Assembly (NCBI RefSeq): GCF_002238335.1
Contig: NZ_CP022347.1
Coordinates: 62,001 to 126,000 of the forward strand
Length of the DNA stretch: 64,000 nucleotides
DNA from: Campylobacter avium LMG 24591
GTDB lineage: Bacteria; Campylobacterota; Campylobacteria; Campylobacterales; Campylobacteraceae
Reading direction: 5' to 3'
Shown: piece after piece, positions 45,715-55,008 of the stretch
Layout of the letters: each line of letters starts with the position of its first letter
Position numbering within the stretch: the stretch's first letter is position 1
Notes under the pieces: model-generated
What the model was told of the DNA's origin: nothing
Databases searched by the model: none
What the model saw: the letters and a program-made list of their open reading frames with translations, nothing else
Translations under genes and position numbers: made by a program

Positions 45715-45735
45715 AAGTTGGGGCTAGCCCAACTT
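45715..45735. other. Isolated inverted repeat in the surE / YrdC-like intergenic region
   Basis: AAGTTGGG-GCTAG-CCCAACTT is a perfect 8-bp stem and is G/C-rich for its surroundings. It sits upstream of both divergent genes, so it is not an ordinary terminator. On the minus strand it is followed by TTCTTTT and then GTTACAATCC, a possible -10 region for surE. It could be an operator, a terminator of an unseen transcript, or a remnant. Confidence 0.45.
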
Positions 45736-45887
45736 AAATTAGCAATATTTTGAAAAGATTCAATCTCTATATCGACAGGTATTTTAATTACTTTAGATTT
45801 TGGATTTATTTTTTTTTATTAGAATTAAAAAAGTATTTTACATGCTAAGTTTTTGTAGTAGAATTTGTTTAAATTTAAAGTTTGAAA

Positions 45888-46331
45888 ATGAATAAGTTAG
45901 AAAATAAGATAATTTTGGCGCAAACTGACACGACTGTTGGTTTTTTAAGCAAGGATTTTAGGCTTTTAAATAAGATTAAAAATAGAAAGCTAGACACACC
46001 TTGCATACTTAGCACAGCCTTTTTAAGCGAGCTAAAAAGCTTTACAAGGTGTCCTGTTAAATTTCGCAATATGATTAGAAAGGCTAAAAAAACAAGTTTT
46101 GTGCTTTCAAATTCCTTTTCTTTTCGCTTTGTAAATGACGAAAGACATAGTAAATTTTTAAAAAAATTTGGCTTTTTTTACTCAAGTTCAGCCAATAAAC
46201 ACGGGCAAAATTTTGATGAACTTTGGGCTAAAAAAGTAGCAGATATAGTGCTTGATGAGCCTTTATATGAGGCTAAATCATCAAGCATGATAAGACTTTT
46301 TAGAACTAAAAAAACAAGGCTTAGACGATGA
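45888..46331 (+). CDS. Short YrdC/Sua5-domain protein
   Basis: A 147-residue protein. The N-terminal [25 protein letters not shown] resembles the YrdC/Sua5 start (PTDTVYGL, KxR), and a late SSSANKHG matches the SSAN/G element. It is shorter than TsaC (about 190) and lacks several family segments, so it may be a paralogue rather than the threonylcarbamoyl-AMP synthase itself. ATG 45888 follows GTTTGAAA. Its stop overlaps lpxB (ATGA). Confidence 0.7.
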   Translation: MNKLENKIILAQTDTTVGFLSKDFRLLNKIKNRKLDTPCILSTAFLSELKSFTRCPVKFRNMIRKAKKTSFVLSNSFSFRFVNDERHSKFLKKFGFFYSSSANKHGQNFDELWAKKVADIVLDEPLYEAKSSSMIRLFRTKKTRLRR

Positions 46332-47410
46332 AAAGCTTTTTAGTAAGTGCCTTAGAGCCGTCCGCAAATTTGCATTTAAGAGAAATTTTACTTGTTTTAA
46401 AGCAGCAGGGTAAGGAATTTGATTTGTTAGGAATTTATGATGAGGCTTTGTGCGAGGAATTTAAGCTTAAAAGCAGGCCTCTTTACAGCTCTCACGAGTT
46501 TTCTGCTATGGGTTTTGTGGAAGTGCTGCCTCTCATCTTTAAAGCAAAAAGAGCCATAAAAGAGCTTGTATCTTTGGCTAAAAACTCAGACGCCACAAGC
46601 TTTTTATGTATAGATTCGCCAGCCTTTAACATACCCTTAGCAAAGGCTTTAAATAAGGCAAAGGCAAGGCAAAAAAAGATTTATTACATCTTGCCTCAGG
46701 TTTGGGCTTGGAAAAAAGGGCGAATTCCTGTGATAGAAGCAAATTTTGACATCCTAGCTTCCATACTTCCTTTTGATGATAAATTCTTTAGCAAAAGCAC
46801 TTATGTGGGACATCCTTTACTAGATGAGATTAAAAGTTTTAAGCAAACTATTACGCAAGACAAGAATGATGATGAAAAAACTATAGCTTTTTTGCCTGGC
46901 TCAAGAAGAGGAGAGATAGCAAGACTAATGCCTATTTTTAGGGATTTATCAAAGAATTTTAAAGGCAAAAAGCTTTTAGCTGTGCCTAAATTTAATTTTT
47001 CAAAGCTTGATATTTACGGCGATACAAGCGAATTTGATTTAAGGGATGATGCCGTTTTAGCCTTAAATGAAGCCGATTTTGCCTTTATTTGCTCAGGAAC
47101 TGCCACGCTTCAAGCAGCCTTAATAGGCACTCCTTTTGTCTTAGCTTATAAGGCTAAAAAACTTGATTATCTAATAGCTAAAGCCTTTGTTAAGCTAAAA
47201 TACATAGGTCTTGCAAACATTATGCTTGATTTTGCGAAAAATGAAAGCTTGCACCCCGAGTTCATACAAGAAGCTGTAACCGTAAAAAATCTTTATGAGG
47301 CTTATAAAAATTATGATTATAAGGAATTTTTTGCTAAAGTTTCATTTTTAAAAGAATATTTAAAATCTGGTTGTGCTAAAAATTTAGCACAAATTTTATA
47401 CGAAACATAA
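46328..47410 (+). CDS. lpxB: Lipid-A-disaccharide synthase
   Basis: A 360-residue GT19 glycosyltransferase that joins UDP-diacylglucosamine and lipid X. Characteristic parts are the N-terminal [39 protein letters not shown] and [10 protein letters not shown], then [17 protein letters not shown]. greA follows 11 bases later and an LpxH-like phosphoesterase after that, so two lipid A steps lie together. Confidence 0.95.
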   Translation: MKSFLVSALEPSANLHLREILLVLKQQGKEFDLLGIYDEALCEEFKLKSRPLYSSHEFSAMGFVEVLPLIFKAKRAIKELVSLAKNSDATSFLCIDSPAFNIPLAKALNKAKARQKKIYYILPQVWAWKKGRIPVIEANFDILASILPFDDKFFSKSTYVGHPLLDEIKSFKQTITQDKNDDEKTIAFLPGSRRGEIARLMPIFRDLSKNFKGKKLLAVPKFNFSKLDIYGDTSEFDLRDDAVLALNEADFAFICSGTATLQAALIGTPFVLAYKAKKLDYLIAKAFVKLKYIGLANIMLDFAKNESLHPEFIQEAVTVKNLYEAYKNYDYKEFFAKVSFLKEYLKSGCAKNLAQILYET

Positions 47411-47421
47411 AAGGACAAAGC

Positions 47422-47907
47422 ATGCAAAAAGAGGCTATGAGTAAGTATGGGTATGAAAAAATCAAGGCTGAATTAGAAAATTTAAAAACAAAAGAGCGTC
47501 CAAAGGTTGTTGAAGAAATCGACATAGCAAGAAGTCATGGGGATTTAAAAGAAAATGCCGAGTATCACGCAGCAAGAGAAAAACAAAGCTTTATAGAAGG
47601 CAGAATTTCAGAGCTTTCAGACCTTATTTCAAGAGCAAATGTAATCGATCCTAGCGAGTATGAACACGATGCCGTTAAATTTGGCTCCACCGTTGTTATA
47701 AGTGATTTGGATACAGATGAGGAGAAAAGCTACACCATAGTAGGCGTGGTAGAAGCTGACTTGGACAAGGGTTATATATCCATAAATTCGCCGCTTGCAA
47801 AGGCTATGCTTGGCAAAAAAGAAGGGGATGATTTTAAGGTAAAATTGCCAAAGGGTGAGAGCGAGTTTGAAATTTTATCCATAAGATACGAAGAGCTTAA
47901 GTTTTAA
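47422..47907 (+). CDS. greA: Transcription elongation factor GreA
   Basis: A 161-residue GreA. It has an N-terminal coiled coil ending in the acidic tip ([22 protein letters not shown], about 34-55), which reaches the RNA polymerase active centre for transcript cleavage, and a C-terminal FKBP-like domain ([14 protein letters not shown]). AAAGGACAAAGC precedes the ATG. It sits between lpxB and the phosphoesterase. Confidence 0.96.
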   Translation: MQKEAMSKYGYEKIKAELENLKTKERPKVVEEIDIARSHGDLKENAEYHAAREKQSFIEGRISELSDLISRANVIDPSEYEHDAVKFGSTVVISDLDTDEEKSYTIVGVVEADLDKGYISINSPLAKAMLGKKEGDDFKVKLPKGESEFEILSIRYEELKF

Positions 47908-47908
47908 T

Positions 47909-48661
47909 TTGTTTGAGCTTAAAAATAAGGCTATCTTTCTAGCCGACGCACACGAAAATGAACAAAGAGATGGCTTTTTAAGGTTTTTGTTGGCACTTAA
48001 AGAAGCTGAGATAGAGTGCGAGCAGTTGATTTTAATGGGCGATATTTTTGACTTGTTAGTAGGCGAAATTTCAGCCACGCATCACTTCGCAAAGCCTTAT
48101 ATTGAGCTTTTGGAAGGTCTTAGTGCTAGGATTGAAATTATTTATTTAGAGGGAAATCACGATTTTAATCTAAGCAAATTTTTTAAACAAGTAAAGGTAA
48201 TACCGATTCAAAAACAACCTTTAAATTTACAGTGCAAACAAAGGCTAAAATTCACAGAAAGAAGCTTAAATTTAGAGTATAAAACTACCGAGTTTTTTAA
48301 CTTACAAGCACTTAAACTTTCCCACGGAGATATATTTTTAAAATTCTTTTTAGGCCTTGCCTTACGAAGCTTAAGAGGCCATTTTTTGCTAAGTGTTTTG
48401 AATTTACTAGATAGGCTAACAAAAAATTCACTAAGCAATAAAATCAAGAAAAATCAAACAAAAAAGAATTTGTTTTACAAGATAGATAATTTTGATGACT
48501 TGGCAAGGCAGAGATTTAAGCATTATGATGTAAAAAATGAGTTGGTTATAGAAGGACATTATCATCAAAATTTCATGCTAAATGAGGATGAAATTAAATA
48601 CATCAATCTGCCAAGTTTTGCATATAAGGAAAGTTTTTTTGTAGTAGAATGTTGCCAATGA
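47909..48661 (+). CDS. Metallophosphoesterase, probable UDP-2,3-diacylglucosamine hydrolase (LpxH-like)
   Basis: A 250-residue calcineurin-type phosphoesterase with FLADAHENEQRDG, LMGDIFDLLVG and LEGNHDFNL metal motifs, then SHGD and EGHYHQNF. Position next to lpxB supports the lipid A step that makes lipid X. The first metal motif is DAH rather than DxH, and similarity to E. coli LpxH is only partial, so the substrate is inferred. The start is TTG at 47909, one base after the greA stop, suggesting translational coupling. Confidence 0.8.
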   Translation: MFELKNKAIFLADAHENEQRDGFLRFLLALKEAEIECEQLILMGDIFDLLVGEISATHHFAKPYIELLEGLSARIEIIYLEGNHDFNLSKFFKQVKVIPIQKQPLNLQCKQRLKFTERSLNLEYKTTEFFNLQALKLSHGDIFLKFFLGLALRSLRGHFLLSVLNLLDRLTKNSLSNKIKKNQTKKNLFYKIDNFDDLARQRFKHYDVKNELVIEGHYHQNFMLNEDEIKYINLPSFAYKESFFVVECCQ

Positions 48662-48712
48662 AGCAAAATTACCACTTTTTTGCGGTATTTTTGCAAATTC
48701 TCAGGAGTAAAG

Positions 48713-49666
48713 ATGCTTGATGAAAAAATCGTAAAAACGGGTTCAAATGAAATGGAGCTTGTCGATTTTCGTATCTTTAAGCAAGGTCAAGACAAAATTT
48801 ATGAGGGAATTTATGGTGTTAATGTCTCTAAGGTTAGAGAAATCATTAAAATTCCCAATCTCACAGAGCTACCGGGTGCACCAGAGTATATAGAAGGCAT
48901 ATTTGACCTTCGCGGTGTTGTTATACCCGTTGTAAACCTTGCAAGATGGATGCAAATTGCCGAGCCAAGTAGCGAAATGCTAAAACCTAGGGTTATCATA
49001 ACCGAATTTAGTAATATCCTAATAGGCTTTATAGTTCATGAGGCTAAAAGAATTCGTAGAATTTCTTGGAAAGATATAGAGCCAGCAAATTTTTCAACGG
49101 GTGCGGGTGCCTTTGATAAGGGCAGGATAACAGGCGTAACTCGTATAGAAAATGATGAGGTTTTGCTGATATTAGACTTAGAAAGTGTTGTTGAGGATTT
49201 AGGAATTTACACTCCTAGAACAGAGATTGACACTGCTAAGATAGAACGCTTAAGTGGTTTAGCCTTAACGCTTGATGATAGCATAACAGCTAGAAGAAGA
49301 GTAAAAGATATGTTGCAGAAAATGGGGCTTACTGTTATTGAGGCTAGAGACGGGGTTGAGGGCTTACAAAAACTTGAGGAACTATATGCTACTCATGGAG
49401 ATGATTTAGGCAAGCACTTAAAGATAATAGTAAGCGATGTTGAAATGCCTCAAATGGACGGCTTTCATTTTTCTGCCCAGGTTAAGGCAGATAATAGATT
49501 TAAAGATATCCCTTTGATTTTTAATTCCTCTCTTTCAAATGAATTTATGAATGAAAAGGGTGTTCAAGAATCTGGAGGAGAAGGCTATCTAGTTAAATTT
49601 GATGCCAATACATTCTTCAGTGAAATTGTTCGTGTTATAAAAGAACACGAAGAAAAGCAGAGGTAA
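48713..49666 (+). CDS. cheV: Chemotaxis coupling protein CheV (CheW domain plus receiver)
   Basis: A 317-residue protein with a CheW-like domain (about 20-165; VSKVREIIKIPNLTELPGAPEYIEGIFDLRG) and a receiver domain (about 180-315) with acceptor Asp in IVSDVEMPQMDGF. It couples receptors to CheA and may adapt by phosphorylation. ATG 48713 follows TCAGGAGTAAAG; an in-frame start at 48680 has no such site. First gene of cheV-cheA-cheW. Confidence 0.95.
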   Translation: MLDEKIVKTGSNEMELVDFRIFKQGQDKIYEGIYGVNVSKVREIIKIPNLTELPGAPEYIEGIFDLRGVVIPVVNLARWMQIAEPSSEMLKPRVIITEFSNILIGFIVHEAKRIRRISWKDIEPANFSTGAGAFDKGRITGVTRIENDEVLLILDLESVVEDLGIYTPRTEIDTAKIERLSGLALTLDDSITARRRVKDMLQKMGLTVIEARDGVEGLQKLEELYATHGDDLGKHLKIIVSDVEMPQMDGFHFSAQVKADNRFKDIPLIFNSSLSNEFMNEKGVQESGGEGYLVKFDANTFFSEIVRVIKEHEEKQR

Positions 49667-49670
49667 GACG

Positions 49671-51989
49671 ATGGAAGATATGCAAGAAATACTTGAGGAT
49701 TTTTTGGTCGAAGCTTTTGAGCTGGTCGAGCAAATAGACCACGACTTGGTAGAGCTTGAGGCAAATCCTGGTGACTTAGAATTACTAAATAGTATTTTCC
49801 GTGTTGCTCACACGGTCAAGGGCTCGTCAAGCTTTTTAAATTTCGATGTTTTAACAAAGCTAACTCATCATATGGAAGATGTGCTTAATAAAGCTAGACA
49901 CGGTGAATTAGAAATAACACCTGATATAATGGATGTTGTCTTAGAATCCATTGATAAGATGAAGACCTTGTTAAGCTGCATTAGAGATAATGGTAACGAT
50001 ACTTCAATAGGCATGGATATAGGCCCTATTTGCCAAAAGCTAACTGATATTTCTGAAAAGGGTTCGTTAAGTGCTGATACTCCTAAGGAGGAAAGTACGC
50101 AAGCCGCACCGCAAGCAGACGCGCAGGCACCGCAGGCAGCACAAAATGATACTGCTGATGAAGTGGATGTGAATAGCTTAAGCGATGCTGAGGTAGAAGC
50201 TGAAATAGAAAGGCTTTTAAAGGTTAGAAAGGCCGAAGATCAAGCAAGAAGACAGGCTAAGGCCAACACACCTTCACCAAGCCCTGCAAGTGCCAAGCCA
50301 AAGGAAGCTGTAGCTGCTAATGCGAATGCTAATAAGGTTCCAGCACAAGGCTCAGGCAATGCTTCTGCTATGGAGCAAACGATTAGAGTTGATGTAAAAA
50401 GACTTGATCAGCTTATGAATTTAGCCGGCGAGCTTGTTTTAAATAAAAACAGAATTATCAATATCCATAATGATGTTGAGGAAAGATATGAGGGCGAGAA
50501 ATTCCTAGAAGAGCTTAATCAAGTAGTAGCACAGCTAAGCGTAGTTACGACAGATATACAACTTGCTGTTATGAAAACTAGAATGCAGCCTGTTGCTAAG
50601 GTCTTTAACAAATTCCCTAGAGTTGTAAGGGATTTAAGTAGAGAGCTTGGAAAGCAAATCGAACTTGAAATCACAGGCGAGGAAACCGAGCTTGACAAGT
50701 CAATAGTTGAGGAAATAGGCGACCCTATAATGCACATGATTAGAAATTCTTGCGATCATGGTATAGAAGATCCAGCTACAAGACTTGCAAATGGTAAGCC
50801 AGAAAAAGGAATAATCCAACTTCAAGCTTATAATGAAGGCAACCACATAGTTATAGAAATAACTGATGATGGCAAGGGTTTAGACACAAATATGCTTAAG
50901 ATGAAGGCTGTTGAGAAAAAACTCATCACAGAAAAAGAAGCTGACGAGATGAGCGACAAAGAAGCCTTTGGTATTATATTTAGACCGGGTTTTTCTACTG
51001 CGGCCAAGGTTACTAATGTCTCAGGACGCGGCGTTGGTATGGATGTTGTTAAAACAAACATAGAAAAGCTAAATGGCGTTATAGATATAGATAGCGAGCT
51101 TGGAAAAGGAAGCACCTTTAAGCTAAAAATTCCACTCACTCTTGCTATTATGCAGTCTTTGGTGGTGGGAACTCAAGAAGAAATTTATGCTATACCGCTT
51201 ACTAGCGTTTTAGAAACAGTAAGAGTATCCATAGATAGCATATATACCATAGAAGGTAAAAATGTTCTTCGTTTAAGAGATGAGGTTTTGTCTTTGGTTA
51301 GATTATCTGATGTCTTTGGCGTTAAGCAGGTGTTTGAAAGCAATGACCTTGTTTATGTTGTTGTGATTGGAGTAGCTGAGTCAAAGCTTGGAATTATAGT
51401 AGATATAATGGTAGGGCAAGAGGAAGTCGTTGTTAAGTCAATGGGTGATTATTTGCAAAACATAAGAGGGATAGCCGGTGCCACCGTTAGAGGCGATGGC
51501 AGGATTATGCTTATAGTTGATGTTGCTGCTATGATGGATTTGGCTAAAAATATCAAGATAGACATAAAGGCACAAGCAGAGTCAGGGGCTAAAAAGACTA
51601 AGGAAAAACCTAGTGATTACACAGTTTTACTTGTTGATGATTCTAAGATGGATAGAACCCTTATGCACAAAGCGCTTGAGCCGCTTGGAGTTAGTACATT
51701 AGAAGCAACCAACGGCGTTGAGGCCTTAGAGATTATTAAATCCAACGATAAGGAAGTAGATGCTGTGCTAATCGACATTGAAATGCCTAAAATGGACGGA
51801 TACACTCTGGCTGGAGAAATCAGAAAGTATTCAAAATACAGAAATCTACCTCTTATAGCAGTTACTTCAAGGACTAGCAAGACAGACAGACTAAGAGGTG
51901 TTGAGGTTGGTATGACAGAGTATATAACAAAACCTTACTCATCAGAATACCTAGAAAATGTAGTTAGAAAAAATTTGAAGTTAGGATAG
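49671..51989 (+). CDS. cheA: Chemotaxis histidine kinase CheA with C-terminal receiver domain
   Basis: A 772-residue kinase. HPt domain with phospho-His47 (RVAHTVKGSSSF). A low-complexity Ala/Pro/Gln-rich linker at about 140-230 replaces a clear CheY-binding P2. Then come the dimerisation helices, an HATPase (IMHMIRNSCDHG, ITDDGKGLD, GRGVGMDVV), a CheW-like domain, and a receiver at 648-772 with acidic pair D656-D657, acceptor D702 and K754. CheA-REC fusions are standard in Campylobacter/Helicobacter and probably act as a phosphate sink. It starts 5 bases after cheV. Confidence 0.97.
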   Translation: MEDMQEILEDFLVEAFELVEQIDHDLVELEANPGDLELLNSIFRVAHTVKGSSSFLNFDVLTKLTHHMEDVLNKARHGELEITPDIMDVVLESIDKMKTLLSCIRDNGNDTSIGMDIGPICQKLTDISEKGSLSADTPKEESTQAAPQADAQAPQAAQNDTADEVDVNSLSDAEVEAEIERLLKVRKAEDQARRQAKANTPSPSPASAKPKEAVAANANANKVPAQGSGNASAMEQTIRVDVKRLDQLMNLAGELVLNKNRIINIHNDVEERYEGEKFLEELNQVVAQLSVVTTDIQLAVMKTRMQPVAKVFNKFPRVVRDLSRELGKQIELEITGEETELDKSIVEEIGDPIMHMIRNSCDHGIEDPATRLANGKPEKGIIQLQAYNEGNHIVIEITDDGKGLDTNMLKMKAVEKKLITEKEADEMSDKEAFGIIFRPGFSTAAKVTNVSGRGVGMDVVKTNIEKLNGVIDIDSELGKGSTFKLKIPLTLAIMQSLVVGTQEEIYAIPLTSVLETVRVSIDSIYTIEGKNVLRLRDEVLSLVRLSDVFGVKQVFESNDLVYVVVIGVAESKLGIIVDIMVGQEEVVVKSMGDYLQNIRGIAGATVRGDGRIMLIVDVAAMMDLAKNIKIDIKAQAESGAKKTKEKPSDYTVLLVDDSKMDRTLMHKALEPLGVSTLEATNGVEALEIIKSNDKEVDAVLIDIEMPKMDGYTLAGEIRKYSKYRNLPLIAVTSRTSKTDRLRGVEVGMTEYITKPYSSEYLENVVRKNLKLG

Positions 51990-51992
51990 GCT

Positions 51993-52505
51993 ATGAGCAA
52001 CAAATTAGACCAGGTTTTAAAGAGACAAAAACAACAAATCGCACAGCCTTTTCAAAATCACAAAGATGATGAGATTGTGCAACTTGTAGGCTTTATCGTA
52101 AGTGATGAGGAGTATGCTGTTCCTATTTTAAACATACAAGAGATAATTAAACCTATAGAATACACAAGGGTGCCTGGCGTTCCTGAGTATGTTTTGGGTG
52201 TTTTTAATATGCGTGGAATGGTTACGCCTTTGATAGATTTAGCTAGACTATTTAATCTAGGAGAGACCAAAATAACTCCTCAAACTAGATATATAGTTTT
52301 AAAAGATGCTAATAAAGGCATGGATTCTTGGGCTGGTTTTGTCATAGATAGACTTACCGAGGCTATTAAGATAAACAAAAACAGAATCGACCCACCACCT
52401 GAAACTTTGATTAGAGATAAAGGTATGATTTATGGTATAGGAAAAAGAGATGATAACATCCTTACCATACTAAAAGCGGAGGCTTTGTTAAAGAGCGATT
52501 TTTAA
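51993..52505 (+). CDS. cheW: Chemotaxis coupling protein CheW
   Basis: A 170-residue CheW linking receptors to CheA. The core reads VGFIVSDEEYAVPILNIQEI, then RVPGVPEYVLGVFNMRGMVTPLIDL. It starts 3 bases after cheA. Its TAA overlaps the serB ATG by one base, so the chemotaxis genes share a transcript with serB and tal. Confidence 0.96.
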   Translation: MSNKLDQVLKRQKQQIAQPFQNHKDDEIVQLVGFIVSDEEYAVPILNIQEIIKPIEYTRVPGVPEYVLGVFNMRGMVTPLIDLARLFNLGETKITPQTRYIVLKDANKGMDSWAGFVIDRLTEAIKINKNRIDPPPETLIRDKGMIYGIGKRDDNILTILKAEALLKSDF

Positions 52506-53131
52506 TGATCAAGCTTTGTGTTTTTGACTTTGATTCTACCTTAATGGACGGCGAGAGTATAGACATTCTCGCCTCAAAATACGGTGTTTTTGATGAGGTT
52601 AGCAAGATAACTACTAGGGCTATGAATGGTGAGCTTGACTTTTTTGAAAGCCTAAGCAAAAGAGTATCCTTGCTAAAGGGTATGCCTTATGAGCTTGTAC
52701 TTCAAACTTGCAAAAGCTTTCCTCTTATGAAGGGAGCAAAGGAAATCATTTCTTATCTTAAAAGCAAAAATATCATAGTAGCTGTTTTTAGCGGAGGTTT
52801 TCACGAGGGCGTTGATGAGGCTCAGAAAGTCTTAAATTTTGACATAGCCTTTGCAAACTATCTTCATCAAAAAGACGGATTTTTAAGCGGCTTAGTAGGC
52901 GGGGAGATGATGTTTTCAAATTCAAAGGGCGTGATGCTTAAGAGACTAAAAGAGCTTTTAAGGCTTAAGGACGAGGAAGTAGCTTGTGTTGGTGACGGGG
53001 CAAATGATATTTCTATGTTTGAGCAAAGCTCACTTAAGATAGCCTTTTGTGCTAAGGAAATTTTAAGACAAAATGCCACTCACTGTGTAGATGAAAAAGA
53101 TTTAACAAAAATAAAGGATATAATAAAATGA
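52505..53131 (+). CDS. serB: Phosphoserine phosphatase SerB
   Basis: A 208-residue HAD-family phosphatase, the last step of serine synthesis. The nucleophile motif is FDFDSTLMDGESID (D8, acid D10), then FSGGFHEGVD and CVGDGANDISMF. It lacks the N-terminal ACT-like domain of E. coli SerB. It is coupled to cheW upstream and overlaps tal by 4 bases. Confidence 0.93.
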   Translation: MIKLCVFDFDSTLMDGESIDILASKYGVFDEVSKITTRAMNGELDFFESLSKRVSLLKGMPYELVLQTCKSFPLMKGAKEIISYLKSKNIIVAVFSGGFHEGVDEAQKVLNFDIAFANYLHQKDGFLSGLVGGEMMFSNSKGVMLKRLKELLRLKDEEVACVGDGANDISMFEQSSLKIAFCAKEILRQNATHCVDEKDLTKIKDIIK

Positions 53132-54096
53132 ATAATTTTTCCATTTGGTGCGATTTCTTAGAAGATTCCTTTTTAGACAATGAGTTTTTAAATTTGATAT
53201 ATTCAAACACTATAAACGGAGCAACTACAAATCCTAGTATTTTTAAAAATGCTATATTAAATTCCAAGCAATATAAAGAAAGAATTGCGAGATTAAACAC
53301 AAAAAATGCAAAGCAAAAATACGAAATTTTAGCGATACAAGATATAAAAAAAGCGGCTGATAAATTGTCTTTGAATTATTTTACTAACAACGAAGGTTTT
53401 ATAAGCATAGAAATAGATCCTAGATTGCACGACAATACAGCACTAAGCATAGGCGAAGCAAAAAGGCTAAGAACAGAAATAGCCAAAGATAATGTTATGA
53501 TAAAAATCCCGGCTACAAATGAATCTTATGAGGCTATGTATGAGCTAATGAAAGAGGGTATCAATGTAAATGCTACCTTGATATTTTCTTATGAACAAAG
53601 TATAAAATGCTTTGAAGCTTTAAATTTGGGACTTAAAGAATTTCGTAAAAAAAATAAGGGCTTAAAAGAGCCAAAAGCTGTTATTAGTGTCTTTGTAAGT
53701 CGTTATGATAGACTTCTAAATAGCAGAGTATTAGAAAAAAATAAGCTTGGAATTTACCTTGCTTCCTTTGCTTACCACTATATACAAGCACAAAATGAGG
53801 CAAATATCAAAACTCTATTTGCAAGCACGGGCGTAAAGGGAGATGATTTAGAAAAAGATTATTATATAAAAGAGCTTTTATTCTCTAACTGCATAAACAC
53901 AGCACCACTGGACGCTATTTACGCTTTTAAAGGCAAAAAAATAGAGATCAAAAAGCCGCTTTCCCTTGAAGAACTTCATCAAAAATTAGCTCAAAATATA
54001 AGCAAAGATGAGCTTGATGAAGCTAGTAAATTTTTACTTGATGATGGTTTAAAACTCTTTTGCGAGGCTTATGAGGATATTTTATCTGCCTTATAA
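53128..54096 (+). CDS. tal: Transaldolase
   Basis: A 322-residue transaldolase of the pentose phosphate pathway. Key parts are NGATTNPSIFKNAI near the N-terminus, the Schiff-base lysine in NVMIKIPATNESYEAM, INVNATLIFSYEQ and VSVFVSRYDRL-like strands. Campylobacter lacks phosphofructokinase, so this pathway makes its pentoses and erythrose-4-phosphate. The next small gene starts inside its last 26 bases. Confidence 0.93.
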   Translation: MNNFSIWCDFLEDSFLDNEFLNLIYSNTINGATTNPSIFKNAILNSKQYKERIARLNTKNAKQKYEILAIQDIKKAADKLSLNYFTNNEGFISIEIDPRLHDNTALSIGEAKRLRTEIAKDNVMIKIPATNESYEAMYELMKEGINVNATLIFSYEQSIKCFEALNLGLKEFRKKNKGLKEPKAVISVFVSRYDRLLNSRVLEKNKLGIYLASFAYHYIQAQNEANIKTLFASTGVKGDDLEKDYYIKELLFSNCINTAPLDAIYAFKGKKIEIKKPLSLEELHQKLAQNISKDELDEASKFLLDDGLKLFCEAYEDILSAL

Positions 54097-54418
54097 GAAA
54101 ATAGTGCTGATTTTTTTCATCATGGCACTACTGCTTTACTTATATTTTAAACCAACTGTTAAAGAATACGATCTTGAAGGTAGTGTTGGTGTGCCGACTA
54201 TGAAAGAGGAATTTGTATTAATAGTGCCAAAACAAAGAAATTTTGCTCTAAACGAAAAAGAATACACAAATTTAAAAGTTTTAAGCAAAAATACACTTAG
54301 CCAACAAGAGCTTTCCTGGTTTTGCGATAAAAAGGAGCTTTGCGAGCTTTATCATTATTTAAAAGAAAAAGACTTAGACAAAGTATCCTTTTTTCTTTAT
54401 GTGGATAGGTTTATATAA
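54071..54418 (+). CDS. Small inner-membrane-anchored protein, unknown function
   Basis: A 115-residue protein with one N-terminal membrane helix (about 8-26) and an outside domain of about 85 residues. It has no recognisable family. It overlaps tal by 26 bases, with GCGAGG before the ATG, and the next membrane protein begins right after its stop. The domain has two cysteines (WFCDKKELCELY). Confidence 0.7.
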   Translation: MRIFYLPYKKIVLIFFIMALLLYLYFKPTVKEYDLEGSVGVPTMKEEFVLIVPKQRNFALNEKEYTNLKVLSKNTLSQQELSWFCDKKELCELYHYLKEKDLDKVSFFLYVDRFI

Positions 54419-54922
54419 ATGAGTTTAGTGCTGAAAATTGTTAAATACACAGTTCTTACCATCTTTTTCCTTATTCTTTCTATCTTTATACTTTTTTTGA
54501 TTCTATTTTATTCTTTATCATCAGGTGCTGATAATTATATTTACCATAAGGGAAAGTATAAAGACGAAAGGGCTGTGGGAGAATTTGAGTTATGGGCAAA
54601 TTATAGGCTAGATAATGGCAATGACGCAAGATCTTTTGCAAGGGGAAATTATGATGAAAAGGGCTTAAGGCAGGGGTATTGGACTAATAAAACAGCCTAT
54701 TCTCAAGGACTTTATCTTTATAAAGACGGAATTTTAAGACAAAGAATTTACACCCATCCCATACAAGAGGCAAGCACACAAAATTACGATGAAAATGGCA
54801 CTTTGATAGAGACAAGAAAACCGACAAAAGATGAATGCAAAATCCTTTTTTACGCCTTTGAAAAAGGGCTTTATAAAAACGAATGCTTTGAAATTTTAGA
54901 CATAAAATACCGTTATCATTAA
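54419..54922 (+). CDS. Membrane-anchored protein with MORN-like repeats, unknown function
   Basis: A 167-residue protein with an N-terminal membrane helix (about 8-36). The outside domain has Gly-Tyr-rich short strands reminiscent of YwqK/MORN repeats (YNDEKGLRQGYWTNKTA-type, YSQGLYLYKDGILRQRIY). It starts on the base after the preceding stop. The pair seems inserted between tal and rplY, which are not neighbours in C. jejuni as I remember. Confidence 0.7.
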   Translation: MSLVLKIVKYTVLTIFFLILSIFILFLILFYSLSSGADNYIYHKGKYKDERAVGEFELWANYRLDNGNDARSFARGNYDEKGLRQGYWTNKTAYSQGLYLYKDGILRQRIYTHPIQEASTQNYDENGTLIETRKPTKDECKILFYAFEKGLYKNECFEILDIKYRYH

Positions 54923-54973
54923 GCATAAAATTTAGCCAATAATTCATTTTACCTTTTCCTAAGTTATTTTTGA

Positions 54974-54979
54974 TAGAAT
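54974..54979 (+). promoter_or_regulatory. rplY: Candidate extended -10 box for rplY
   Basis: TTTTTGATAGAAT contains TAGAAT with an upstream TG, the usual strong part of Campylobacter sigma70 promoters. It is 30 bases before the rplY ATG. Confidence 0.45.
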
Positions 54980-55008
54980 TTAGCCTCATTTTTTAAGAAA
55001 GGAAAAAG

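Noticed and set aside
51993-53131. serB as part of the chemotaxis machinery
   Set aside because: It has normal phosphoserine phosphatase motifs; the operon link to cheW is seen in C. jejuni too and does not imply a CheZ-like role.
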